From NCBI GenBank assembly GCA_017616445.1, contig JAFZYE010000002.1, positions 1 to 43,278 of the forward strand: a stretch of DNA of 43,278 bases, read 5' to 3'. This document shows positions 31,107-38,835 of the stretch, piece after piece. Position 1 is the stretch's first letter. Each line of letters opens with the position of its first letter. The notes beneath the pieces are model-generated. The model was not told where the DNA came from. It did no database searches and worked only from the letters and a program-made list of their open reading frames with translations. The position numbers and the translations under genes are program-made. The DNA comes from Bacteroidaceae bacterium (lineage in GTDB: Bacteria; Bacteroidota; Bacteroidia; Bacteroidales; Bacteroidaceae).

Positions 31107-33581
31107 ATGAAAAAAATTTTTACTTTCTTGATGAGTGTCATGATGCTGACATCGCTTGGCATGAAGGCACAGTTCTCGGCTGACGTAACTGACGTTCCGC
31201 GTTACAATTGGACGGAAGGTATCGATGTCGACTTCAAACTCTCTGAGGTGGCTGCCCAGTTGCAATGTACACCTGCTCAGTTGGTGGATGCACTTGATGA
31301 GCGTGCTGCAAAGGCAAAGAATTCAAACGACTATTTAGTTGACGGATTCTTTGAATTGGAATCGGCTACAACAAGCTACACGTTCCATAGCGAGCAGTAT
31401 GGTGGCTATGAAATGACCTTGGAAGGAAACTTCTGTAGCTGGGACAATTCTCTCTCTGTATGGGGTGTCTATATCCACGAATGGGATATCACAGAAGACC
31501 GCCTGTCGTTCACCGTTTGTCAGGTACCTTCCAACGCATTCCCAAAGGGCGAAACAGCTCATGGTGTTGTGTCTATCAACCTCAATGGTGGTAAGGCTAC
31601 ATTTGAATTCAACTTCTCAGTGCTCTATCCTGACGGCATCGATAAGGAGCCTGTGACTGACTTGTCGAAGTTGACAATTGCAGGTGAGACCACTTATAGC
31701 ATTACACAGGAACTGAAACAGGCAAGCAACGAATGGGGGTCGGAGTACTACTGGATTCCACTCAATGGAGCTGCTGAGGCGTTGGGTATGACCAGCGAGT
31801 ATATGCAGCAAGTTTTTAAGGAAATGTTGTTTGTGAAGGAGTTCAACGAGGAGGCGAACGACTGGGGAGGACTGAGCAGCAACGGTTCGGCTGTTCCTGC
31901 GCCAGGTTTCTACTTCTGCGGAGGTGTGAAGTTCGAAGGTGAGGAAGAGGAGAGCATGGAATGTCGCAACGGAGGCTATCGCGACAACAATATCTTCTGG
32001 ATTATGGGTATGCAATATGTGGACGACGAGAACGGACAGTGGCTCTACTGCGGTATCGGTCAGACCCTCAATGCCATCAAGCCTGGACAGACCCGCTACG
32101 GTGATGTCTATCTCGTCTATGGCGATCAGGCTTACATCATCCACCTCGCACTCACCATTCCTAACATGACGCCAATCACCGACCTGACTAAGGTGGGCGG
32201 ACAGATATGGACAGTGGTCAATCGTGACCCACGCAAGACCTGGACCGAACTCGAATACCTTGACCTCAACCTCGATTCTATCGCAGCACTCTTCACCACT
32301 CAGATGGGTAAGGCTGTGACACCAGAGGACTTCGTGCTGACAGGTAATAACGCAGCTGGAGGCATCACAACAAGCTATACTGCCGACAACAGCGATGAAA
32401 ACCACGTACACGGATTCTGGATGACTCCTTCAGGTATTGTCCAGTCATACAGCGATGCGGCCTTCTATGTCAACTACTACGATGCTGATGCCCGCATGGG
32501 TCTTGGTAACAAGCCAAACGCATTCAACGGTGGCGAAATGTGTACAGGTTCGCTCTATCTGGTTGTCGATGGCACCCACTATTATGAGGTGAAGGTCAAC
32601 ATGTCAATCATGAGTCCTCAGTACACGTTCGAGGAGTGTGAGATTATCGACTACGACCTCATCGTGAAACTCGTTCCATCTGCTTCTGCATGGGAAATCG
32701 GACAGACCTTTATGCAGGATGCTGAGATGACGTTGGGCAACAGCGGAATCCTCTATGGTGTGACTGCCGATGGTTCTCTGACTACCGCTTACTCAGTTAG
32801 CGAAGCAAACAATGGTGCTACAGGTGGAGGCTTCTGGATGTCGGCTGAAGACGAGAACCACAACGCTTATGCTGCAAGCTACACAGGCAATGGCGCATTC
32901 GCTATGTGGTACTACGAGAGCTACATCCATTGGTACACAGTACCAGGACTCCGTCAGCCAGGCGAATACTCAACTGCTACCTTCTACATCGTAGACTTCT
33001 GGAACGGAAAGGCACTGAAGCTCAACGTGACCTTGAAGTTCGTCGATAAGATTGTCGAAATCAAGCCAATCGCAGAAGAAAACCTCACTCTCAAGGCCCG
33101 TAACCCTCAAGGTGACGACTTCGACGAGGTGGCACTCAACCTCAGCCGCTGCTGCGAGGAACTTGTTTGTTCAGAGGACGAACTCTTGGAGAATGGTGTC
33201 TGGAAGGTAGTCGACACGATGGGCGACCTCGTTGCAGCTAACTTCGACGACATGTACGGATTTGCATTCAACGAGAAAGGCGAAGCTATCGAGGACATCG
33301 AACAAGCTGTCTTCACACTCGGATTCATCGAGGGTGGCATCCGCTCATGGGTAGTTGACGATGCAAATATCAACAACGTCTACACAACCGTTCTTTACAT
33401 GGAGTACAACAACAAACTCTATGCGTTCAACGTCACCATCGGTGAGAACGATTCAGCTGTGAAGAGCATCAATGCTGATGCCAAGAGCGCTGGTCGCATC
33501 TTCGACCTTGCAGGACGTGAAGTTGCCCACCCAACCAAGGGTCTTTACATCCAGAACGGCCAGAAGTTCATGGTGAAATAA
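31107..33581 (+). CDS. Large secreted DUF4859 repeat protein
   Basis: 824 residues with a signal peptide (MKKIFTFLMSVMMLTSLGMKA). The mature chain looks like about five diverged copies of a DUF4859-type unit of 125-170 residues, starting near residues 33, 190, 370, 525 and 670. Each copy opens with a strand-helix such as IDVDFKLSEVAAQL, has a Gly/Trp/Tyr-rich middle (GGGFWMSAEDEN, HGFWMTPSGIV) and closes with a strand such as ATFYIVDFWNGKALKLNV. The C-terminus, RIFDLAGREVAHPTKGLYI, is the short tail typical of secreted Prevotella/Bacteroides proteins. Surface or periplasmic location expected; the ligand is unknown. It is a single gene followed by a strong hairpin terminator. Confidence 0.88.
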   Translation: MKKIFTFLMSVMMLTSLGMKAQFSADVTDVPRYNWTEGIDVDFKLSEVAAQLQCTPAQLVDALDERAAKAKNSNDYLVDGFFELESATTSYTFHSEQYGGYEMTLEGNFCSWDNSLSVWGVYIHEWDITEDRLSFTVCQVPSNAFPKGETAHGVVSINLNGGKATFEFNFSVLYPDGIDKEPVTDLSKLTIAGETTYSITQELKQASNEWGSEYYWIPLNGAAEALGMTSEYMQQVFKEMLFVKEFNEEANDWGGLSSNGSAVPAPGFYFCGGVKFEGEEEESMECRNGGYRDNNIFWIMGMQYVDDENGQWLYCGIGQTLNAIKPGQTRYGDVYLVYGDQAYIIHLALTIPNMTPITDLTKVGGQIWTVVNRDPRKTWTELEYLDLNLDSIAALFTTQMGKAVTPEDFVLTGNNAAGGITTSYTADNSDENHVHGFWMTPSGIVQSYSDAAFYVNYYDADARMGLGNKPNAFNGGEMCTGSLYLVVDGTHYYEVKVNMSIMSPQYTFEECEIIDYDLIVKLVPSASAWEIGQTFMQDAEMTLGNSGILYGVTADGSLTTAYSVSEANNGATGGGFWMSAEDENHNAYAASYTGNGAFAMWYYESYIHWYTVPGLRQPGEYSTATFYIVDFWNGKALKLNVTLKFVDKIVEIKPIAEENLTLKARNPQGDDFDEVALNLSRCCEELVCSEDELLENGVWKVVDTMGDLVAANFDDMYGFAFNEKGEAIEDIEQAVFTLGFIEGGIRSWVVDDANINNVYTTVLYMEYNNKLYAFNVTIGENDSAVKSINADAKSAGRIFDLAGREVAHPTKGLYIQNGQKFMVK

Positions 33582-33660
33582 GGCTAAAAAAATAAATGCC
33601 CTATTGTCATCGGTGTCATCGTCATCGTTGTCAGTGGTAACGGGCGCAATTTTTCCCTCG

Positions 33661-33699
33661 TTGGTGCAGGGCTGAATTCAGCTCTGTACCAATTTTTTT
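33661..33699 (+). terminator. Intrinsic terminator after the DUF4859 gene
   Basis: A 16-bp nearly perfect stem (TTGGTGCAGGGCTGAA with TTCAGCTCTGTACCAA) with almost no loop, followed by T7. It is preceded by CCTCG. Confidence 0.8.
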
Positions 33700-33714
33700 A
33701 GCTTTCAGCTCGTT

Positions 33715-33744
33715 GGCACAGAGCGCAATTTTGCGCTCTTGTCC
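33715..33744. repeat. Second hairpin related to the terminator
   Basis: ACAGAGCGCAA pairs with TTGCGCTCTTGT (one bulge). It is preceded by CTCGTTGG, as is the terminator hairpin, so the two look like diverged copies of one REP-like element. Confidence 0.6.
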
Positions 33745-33786
33745 ATCGATGTCAAGACCACGTCTTTGTCAGAAAAAGACAATCGA

Positions 33787-33810
33787 GCGTTGCAGCGTTG
33801 CAGCGCTACA
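33787..33810. repeat. 8-nt tandem array, 3 x GCGTTGCA
   Basis: GCGTTGCA, GCGTTGCA, GCGCTACA in the gene-free region; a CTGAGACG/GTGAGACG pair lies at about 33919-33934. Confidence 0.7.
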
Positions 33811-33849
33811 GTTAGAAGGAAACCAATAACCAGAGGGTCAAAGTTGAAC

Positions 33850-33875
33850 TCTATATTTATATATATAAATATAGA
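33850..33875. repeat. 26-bp perfect AT-only-core palindrome
   Basis: TCTATATTTATAT followed by its exact reverse complement. No gene starts near it. Confidence 0.6.
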
Positions 33876-34003
33876 AGTATTTTTATGGTAGGGAAGGGTT
33901 ATATTTTAACTGTAGCACTGAGACGGTGAGACGCTAAAAATTTTTTTTCATTTTTAACGAAAAAAGTTAATGATTTATTCGTAGACCGCCCAAACTATTT
34001 CGT

Positions 34004-34080
34004 ACCTTTGCACCGTGAAAATCAAGCGTGATTTTTGCAGCCCCTAAGGGCTACAAAATTTTCCCTTAAGGGAAAATGAA
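34004..34080 (+). ncRNA. Candidate small RNA: orphan promoter followed by three hairpins
   Basis: A perfect -7 box TACCTTTG (34004-34011) has no gene downstream on its strand. The next 66 nt can fold into three hairpins in a row: AAAATCA/TGATTTT (34019-34036), AGCCC/GGGCT (about 34039-34052) and a 20-bp palindrome ATTTTCCCTT/AAGGGAAAAT (34058-34077). No T tract follows the third stem. This may be a small RNA or the remains of a lost gene's leader. Confidence 0.35.
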
Positions 34081-34117
34081 GAAGGGTGAAAAGTGAAGAG
34101 ATTCAGCGAGATTGGCC

Positions 34118-34148
34118 AACTCCTAACTCCTAACTTCTAACTCCTAAC
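34118..34148. repeat. Heptamer array, unit AACTCCT
   Basis: AACTCCT, AACTCCT, AACTTCT, AACTCCT, AACGAAC, then GTTAACCAATTAACCAA. Located between convergent genes, 50 nt from the DUF2207 gene stop. Confidence 0.85.
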
Positions 34149-34195
34149 GAACTTGACAATTTGTTAACCAATTAACCAAGGGGTGAGAAATGGTC

Positions 34196-35146
34196 TCACC
34201 TGATTCCGCCTCCGCTGCCACCGCCTGAGTGGCCGCTACCTCCACCGAGTGATGCGTGACCTCCGCTGCCGGAACTGCGATGGATGCCTCTTTCTTCGTC
34301 GTCATGATAGGATTGCAGTTTGGAATAAGCCGTGTTGGATGCTTTCACGAATGATTTATGCATGTCGGGCGTTGTGATGCTGTCTAACATCTGACGGGCA
34401 AGGCCGTCCATCTTGAAGTACTCTGGATTGATTTTCTGCATCTCTTGTACGACGGTTGGCGCACAGCCGAAGAGGGTGGCCCACACCATATAGTCTTTCC
34501 ACAAGGTTGCCTCTTGCATGCCTCGCTCTTTGACAAGCGTGAACTCTTTGAGGAACTTCTTCAGTCCCAACAGCTGTCGGATGTCGTCCTTGTGTTCTGA
34601 CAGATCGATGTAATGACCTTTGTGAAGGGCGTTGACGAACGTGAGAACAACGGTATTGTCCCATTCGTTCTCCATGAATGTCTTCAACTCCTTGGGCTCA
34701 ATCACCTTGTCGTCGCCTGCCGCCTGTTCGAAGATGTTGAAGATTTGGTGCATCAGTTTTTGGTCGTCAGTTCCATCCTCATTGGCTGACTTCCACGTCT
34801 TCACCACAAACGCTGGTACCGTCTGGCCGTCTTTGTTGGGGTGGGGCTCGATGCCCAGTGCTTCCATCTGAATGAGTTTGAGGATGTAAGCCGAGAGGCG
34901 GTTGTCGTCCTTGCATGATCCTTCATGTAACTGGTTCAGGATGGCGTAGGCTTCATCCAGGTTGCAGTCCAACGGAATGTCACGACACCACTCAATATTA
35001 CTTTCGTACTTGCGTTTCTTGTTGATGCGGTCGATGATGGGTAGGACGATTCCGCCCAGGGCAAGAACGCCAAGGATGATCCAATACCAGTAGGGAGAAA
35101 GCGTCTGGGACGCAAGCGGCAATGTGAAAAGTGTAATTGTGGTCAT
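34196..35146 (-). CDS. DUF2207-type membrane protein, C-terminal part only
   Basis: 316 residues. It starts with a short stretch and one membrane segment (YWYWIILGVLALGGIVLPII, about 19-38), followed by a cytoplasmic region with LKKFLKEFTLVKERGM and LWKDYMVWATLFG (about 193-226), which is the C-terminal part of DUF2207 proteins, and ends in the Gly/Ser-rich tail (GGGSGHSGGGSGGGIR) common in that family. Usual members are near 550-620 residues, with a signal peptide and an extracellular N-terminal domain; that half is missing. Only about 250 nt of repeat-rich DNA lies between this start and queA. It may be a shortened but working variant or a decaying gene. Confidence 0.7.
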   Translation of the reverse strand: MTTITLFTLPLASQTLSPYWYWIILGVLALGGIVLPIIDRINKKRKYESNIEWCRDIPLDCNLDEAYAILNQLHEGSCKDDNRLSAYILKLIQMEALGIEPHPNKDGQTVPAFVVKTWKSANEDGTDDQKLMHQIFNIFEQAAGDDKVIEPKELKTFMENEWDNTVVLTFVNALHKGHYIDLSEHKDDIRQLLGLKKFLKEFTLVKERGMQEATLWKDYMVWATLFGCAPTVVQEMQKINPEYFKMDGLARQMLDSITTPDMHKSFVKASNTAYSKLQSYHDDEERGIHRSSGSGGHASLGGGSGHSGGGSGGGIR

Positions 35147-35177
35147 GATGGCAATGTAAAAATGAAAAAATGTAAAA

Positions 35178-35370
35178 ATTAGGAGTTATCGCTTCGCTCG
35201 GAGTTAGAGAAGTTATCGGCCTACGGCCTCGGAGTTATCACTACGTTCGACGATAGTTTGCTGATGTATACATCCTATGGTTCCGTCGGAGCGAAGAGCG
35301 TAGCTCAAGCGGTAACTTCGGAGCGCAGCGGTAACTTCGTTAACTTCTAGGCCGCAGGCCTTTAACTCCT
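35178..35370. repeat. Mosaic repeat block of GGAGTTATC units and small hairpins
   Basis: GGAGTTATC/GGAGTTAGA/AGTTATC units alternate with short self-complementary inserts (CGCTTCGCTC, GGCCTACGGCC, GGCCGCAGGCC, AGCGAAGAGCG). From about 35300 the same text runs in the opposite direction (GGTAACTTC, TTTAACTCC), so the block is an inverted repeat overall. No coding sequence. Confidence 0.7.
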
Positions 35371-35395
35371 TCAACTTGAATTTGTGAAATTTGTT

Positions 35396-36634
35396 TTATT
35401 TCATCTTCAGCAGGCTGCTGTCGCCATAGCTGAGGAAGCGGAAATCGTGGCTGAGGGCGTAGTCGTAGATGGTACGCCAATCACCTTTGACGAAGGCCGA
35501 AACGAGGAGCAGCAGGGTGCTCTGTGGTTGGTGGAAGTTGGTCACCATCCAACGGACGATATGGTAGTCGTAGCCTGGTGCGATGATGATCTGGGTGGTG
35601 GTGTGCAACACCTTCAGTTCGTTCCTGTCCATCCAATCCAACAACGCCTGTAAGACATCTCTTACTTCTAACCTATCACCTCTCACCTCTTGGTACGGTT
35701 CCCACTGGTTGACATGCAACTCCTCTTCTGTGATATCAGGATTCTGCAATGTCTTCAGTCCGATGTAATAAAGGCTTTCGAGGGTACGGACAGAGGTGGT
35801 ACCTACGGCGATGGCTTCACCTCCATGCTTGATGAGTTTCTCGATGGTCTGACGTTTGACGACGATATACTCAGAATGCATCTCGTGGTCGCCAATCTCC
35901 TCGCTCTTCACAGGTTTGAACGTGCCTGCACCTACGTGTAGGGTGAGTTCTTCGCGGTCGATGCCTGAGGCGTCGAGGGCACGCAGTACATTGTCAGTGA
36001 AGTGAAGCCCTGCCGTTGGGGCTGCTACCGAACCTTTTATCTTCGAATAGACGGTCTGATAGGTGCGTTTGTCGCTCTCCTGTGTCTCACGGTTCAGGTA
36101 GGGTGGGATAGGGAGTTCGCCTACGGCTTCGAGAATCTCGGAGAAGGTGAAAGGGCCGTCCCATGAGAAACGAACACGGTGGTTGGTGCCTGTGGCATTG
36201 GGTGATTCGTAGGGCAGTCGTTCAGCGCAGAAGGTAATGGTCTGACCATTGACGTCAACCTGACGTGTCAGTCGCCCTTCTTTCCACCGTTTCAGGTTGC
36301 CAATCATACAGAGCCACTCCACAGAGCCTTTCTCTACAAAGTTCTGCTGATACTCGGCAGGAGCGAATGGCTCCATGCAGAACACCTCGATGGTGGCACC
36401 CGTCTCCTTTTTGAAATGCAGTCGTGCCTGAATCACTTTCGTGTTGTTGAACACCATCAGGGCATTCTTCGGCAGGTATTGGGGTAGGGACGTGAAGACA
36501 TCCTCGCTCACCACACCTTTATTATATATAAGCAACTTGCTGCTGTCGCGCTGTGCCAATGGGAACTTGGCAATGCGTTCATCGGGCAGGTCGTAGTTGT
36601 AGTCTGCAATATGTATGTTCTTGGTTGATGTCAT
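35396..36634 (-). CDS. queA: S-adenosylmethionine:tRNA ribosyltransferase-isomerase
   Basis: 412 residues, longer than the approximately 350 of E. coli QueA but in the range of the long Bacteroidetes form. It builds epoxyqueuosine at position 34 of GUN tRNAs. Signatures: YDLPDERIAKFPLAQRDSSK (14-33), GSVAAPTAGLHFTDNVL (about 197-213), LHVGAGTFKPV and TNFHQPQSTLLLLVSAF. Start overlaps the birA stop by 4 nt. Residues about 315-327 (QEVRGDRLEVRDV) are encoded by a GAGGTGA-type heptamer array, apparently in a loop. Last gene of the operon starting at psd. Confidence 0.95.
   Translation of the reverse strand: MTSTKNIHIADYNYDLPDERIAKFPLAQRDSSKLLIYNKGVVSEDVFTSLPQYLPKNALMVFNNTKVIQARLHFKKETGATIEVFCMEPFAPAEYQQNFVEKGSVEWLCMIGNLKRWKEGRLTRQVDVNGQTITFCAERLPYESPNATGTNHRVRFSWDGPFTFSEILEAVGELPIPPYLNRETQESDKRTYQTVYSKIKGSVAAPTAGLHFTDNVLRALDASGIDREELTLHVGAGTFKPVKSEEIGDHEMHSEYIVVKRQTIEKLIKHGGEAIAVGTTSVRTLESLYYIGLKTLQNPDITEEELHVNQWEPYQEVRGDRLEVRDVLQALLDWMDRNELKVLHTTTQIIIAPGYDYHIVRWMVTNFHQPQSTLLLLVSAFVKGDWRTIYDYALSHDFRFLSYGDSSLLKMK
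35654..35688. repeat. Heptamer array inside queA
   Basis: GACATCT, CTTACTT, CTAACCT, ATCACCT, CTCACCT: five degenerate 7-nt units, the reverse complement of the GAGGTGA family found at 1-25 and in two nearby gene junctions. Fully within the queA reading frame. Confidence 0.75.
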
Positions 36635-37386
36635 AGTATGTATTTGATTTCCTTGAATTCATATTTCCTGATGCTTCCGTCGCGCAGTTTGAGCACCAGA
36701 TGTCCCATCGGCTCTACATCCTCAATTGCTGCCTCGAACGGCTTTCCGTCAGGTTCCTGATACAGATAGAACCCCTCACGACGGTACAGGTGCTGCATGT
36801 ATTCGGACTTCAATTCTTCAATTTTTCCATCTTTCAAATCTTCATGCAGTTTCTTGAACTGCTGAACGACACTGTCGAGGATGGTCTGGCGGTTGAAGGT
36901 GAAGCCCGTAATCTGAGCGAGCGAAACAGGGTTGGGTGCATCGCTCCTGAACTCCGTCTGGTTCACGTTGATGCCCGTTCCGATGATGCAGTCCTTGATG
37001 GTACTCCCCATCAGGTTACACTCGATGAGTGTGCCGCAAATCTTGCGGTCGTTCCAATAGATGTCGTTCGGCCACTTGATGGTGATGCCGTCCGTATATT
37101 CGCTCAAAGTGCGTTGTACCGCTACTGCAATGGCTTGGGAAAGGATGAATTGATTGGTGGCAGGAAGGAACGTAGGATGGCACACGAAAGAAAACGTGAG
37201 GTTCTTCCCACGTTCACTCTCCCAGCTATTACCTTGCTGGCCCCGTCCGCCTGTCTGGAAATCGGCCTCTACTACCGTCACATCAGGTAGCTCGATGCCT
37301 TCCAGGAGCAGTTCCTTCACGTACGTGTTGGTTGAACTGACCTCAATCCTATGTATCCGTTTCACTTCCTTTTTCTTACCTCTCAC
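36631..37386 (-). CDS. birA: Biotin-[acetyl-CoA-carboxylase] ligase, no DNA-binding domain
   Basis: 251 residues, monofunctional: the N-terminal helix-turn-helix of E. coli BirA is absent. It activates biotin with ATP and joins it to the carrier lysine. Signatures: SSTNTYVKELL (17-27), TGGRGQQGNSWES (about 46-58; the GRGRxG biotinyl-AMP loop), TIKWPNDIYWNDRKICG (about 98-114) and IIGTGINVNQ. The start is uncertain: the frame opens with GTG at 37386, inside a heptamer array; a GTG at 37365 is the next choice. It overlaps queA by 4 nt and lies 10 nt after tadA. Confidence 0.93.
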   Translation of the reverse strand: MRGKKKEVKRIHRIEVSSTNTYVKELLLEGIELPDVTVVEADFQTGGRGQQGNSWESERGKNLTFSFVCHPTFLPATNQFILSQAIAVAVQRTLSEYTDGITIKWPNDIYWNDRKICGTLIECNLMGSTIKDCIIGTGINVNQTEFRSDAPNPVSLAQITGFTFNRQTILDSVVQQFKKLHEDLKDGKIEELKSEYMQHLYRREGFYLYQEPDGKPFEAAIEDVEPMGHLVLKLRDGSIRKYEFKEIKYIL

Positions 37387-37402
37387 CTCTTACCTCTTAC
37401 CT
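37375..37402. repeat. Heptamer array at the tadA-birA junction
   Basis: CTTACCT, CTCACCT, CTTACCT, CTTACCT. It contains the tadA stop codon (37397-37399) and the first codons of birA. Confidence 0.85.
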
Positions 37403-37831
37403 TTTCCCCTTAAAGAACGCCTTCATCATCTCCGCAGCCTCCTCTTCCAACACCCCTCTGACCACTTCTGTCTTAGGATGCAAAGCCTGAGGTGCGTACC
37501 GCATATAGCCTCGCTTCTCGTCCGATGCACCATAGACCAAACGTCCCAGTTGCGACCATCCGATGGCTCCGGCACACATCACACAGGGTTCGACAGTCAC
37601 GTAGAGCGTACATTGGTTCAGGTATTTCCCTCCAAGGTACTCAGCAGCAGCCGTGATGGCCTGCATCTCCGCATGAGCTGTCACATCGTGAAGCGTTTCT
37701 GTCAGGTTATGTCCACGCCCAATGATGCGTCCGTTCGACACCACCACAGCACCGATTGGAATCTCATCGTCCTTCAGTGCCGCCTTCGCCTCGTTCAAGG
37801 CCTCACGCATATATTTTTCGTCGTCGGTCAT
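37397..37831 (-). CDS. tadA: tRNA-adenosine deaminase-type nucleoside deaminase
   Basis: 144 residues. The zinc site is complete: HAE (His53, catalytic Glu55) and PCVMC (Cys83, Cys86). The N-terminus, EKYMREALNEAKAALKDDEIPIGAVVV, and the C-terminal helix are as in TadA, which converts A34 to inosine in tRNA-Arg(ACG). The residues ALHPKTEVVRGVLEEEAAEMMKAFF match TadA better than cytosine or guanine deaminases. Short spacers on both sides are heptamer arrays, and its last codons come from one of them. Confidence 0.9.
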   Translation of the reverse strand: MTDDEKYMREALNEAKAALKDDEIPIGAVVVSNGRIIGRGHNLTETLHDVTAHAEMQAITAAAEYLGGKYLNQCTLYVTVEPCVMCAGAIGWSQLGRLVYGASDEKRGYMRYAPQALHPKTEVVRGVLEEEAAEMMKAFFKGKR

Positions 37832-37835
37832 ACTT

Positions 37836-37870
37836 CTTACATCTTACCTCTCACCTCTCACTTCTTACCT
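37836..37870. repeat. Heptamer array at the DUF4834-tadA junction
   Basis: CTTACAT, CTTACCT, CTCACCT, CTCACTT, CTTACCT. It encodes the last residues of the DUF4834 protein (EEVRSER) and its stop codon and forms the tadA leader. Confidence 0.88.
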
Positions 37871-38087
37871 CTTCAAACTCCACATAGCTTCCTTCATCGC
37901 TCTCGAACACCTTCTTCGTGGGTTTAGCGGGAGCTTGATGGATGATGGTAGCCTTAGCCTGTTGGGAGGTGCCAGCAGGTTTGCCTGAAAACCACGATAC
38001 AATCTTGCGTTTCAGGCGTTGCAGCCATCGAAACGCACGTATCAATAGGACAATTGCCTTAAATAGATACTTGAGAAATCTAAGCAT
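37851..38087 (-). CDS. DUF4834 family small membrane protein
   Basis: 78 residues. A hydrophobic, basic N-terminus ([19 protein letters not shown]) suggests one membrane segment, followed by a Lys/Pro/Ala-rich linker and the conserved YVEFEEV-type ending seen in DUF4834 proteins of Bacteroidetes. It overlaps the pssA gene by 8 nt and is therefore translated from the same mRNA. The function of the family is unknown. The last residues after EFEE are encoded by a heptamer array, so the true family C-terminus may have been altered. Confidence 0.82.
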   Translation of the reverse strand: MLRFLKYLFKAIVLLIRAFRWLQRLKRKIVSWFSGKPAGTSQQAKATIIHQAPAKPTKKVFESDEGSYVEFEEVRSER

Positions 38088-38835
38088 ATTCTTTTCCTTT
38101 CTTAATTCCTGTAATGATGCTCATAGCAAGATACGTGCCAATACATCCTGCAATGCCGCGCGACAGCATCTGCCACACGTTACCATCGATGATGCCAATG
38201 ATGGTACAAGCCGTCAGAATGCATGCACTCAGAATTAAGAAAATATACTTCACCTTGTTGTCTGCCCACGATTTGTTCTGGAACTTCAGCGAGAACATCG
38301 GAATCTCGCACACCAAGAGCCAGCAGAACAGAATCTCGAAAGCCAGCAGGAACGGTGCGTTGAAACGGTAAGAGGTCAGGAACCCCTCGCTACTCGATAT
38401 CAGTGCAGCCCAGAAGATAGCGTTCGCAGGGGTAGGCATTCCGATGAAAGTAGTGTGCTGACGGTCGTCGATGTTGAACTTCGCCAGTCGTAAAGCTGAA
38501 AAGGCTGCCATCAGGAAAGCCGTACAGGGCATCACGTTGAACCAGAACGAGTTGTACATGATTTCAGGGTAGTAAACCTTACCGAACAAGATAAAAATCA
38601 TCGCAGAAGGTGCAACACCGAAGGTAACCACATCTGCCAGAGAGTCAAGTTCCACACCCATAGGTCCTGATACCTTCAGGGCACGGGCGGTCATCCCGTC
38701 GAAGAAATCGAAGAAAGCACCCAGGAGGATAAACAGGAATGCAGTGGAAAAATGATGATGAAAAGCTGCACCTGTAGCCAGACAGCCACAGATTAAGTTA
38801 CAGCAAGTAATGATATTTGGAATATGTTTTTTCAT
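38080..38835 (-). CDS. pssA: CDP-diacylglycerol-serine O-phosphatidyltransferase
   Basis: 251 residues, multi-pass membrane enzyme that joins CDP-diacylglycerol and serine to make phosphatidylserine. The CDP-alcohol phosphotransferase motif DGxxARxxxxxxxxGxxxDxxxD is complete in [20 protein letters not shown] and the following LAD (about 46-68). About eight hydrophobic segments follow. It overlaps psd by 4 nt; the two enzymes act in sequence to make phosphatidylethanolamine. Confidence 0.96.
   Translation of the reverse strand: MKKHIPNIITCCNLICGCLATGAAFHHHFSTAFLFILLGAFFDFFDGMTARALKVSGPMGVELDSLADVVTFGVAPSAMIFILFGKVYYPEIMYNSFWFNVMPCTAFLMAAFSALRLAKFNIDDRQHTTFIGMPTPANAIFWAALISSSEGFLTSYRFNAPFLLAFEILFCWLLVCEIPMFSLKFQNKSWADNKVKYIFLILSACILTACTIIGIIDGNVWQMLSRGIAGCIGTYLAMSIITGIKKGKEYA

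Larger units (their letters stand above)
33582..34195. other. Gene-free, repeat- and hairpin-rich region
   Basis: 614 nt without a credible coding frame, between convergent genes. It holds a TCATCG/TCATCGTT short repeat (33605-33635), two related hairpins (33661-33699 and 33715-33744), an 8-nt tandem GCGTTGCA array (33787-33810), an AT palindrome (33850-33875), an orphan promoter with three hairpins (34004-34080) and a heptamer array (34118-34148). Confidence 0.75.
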
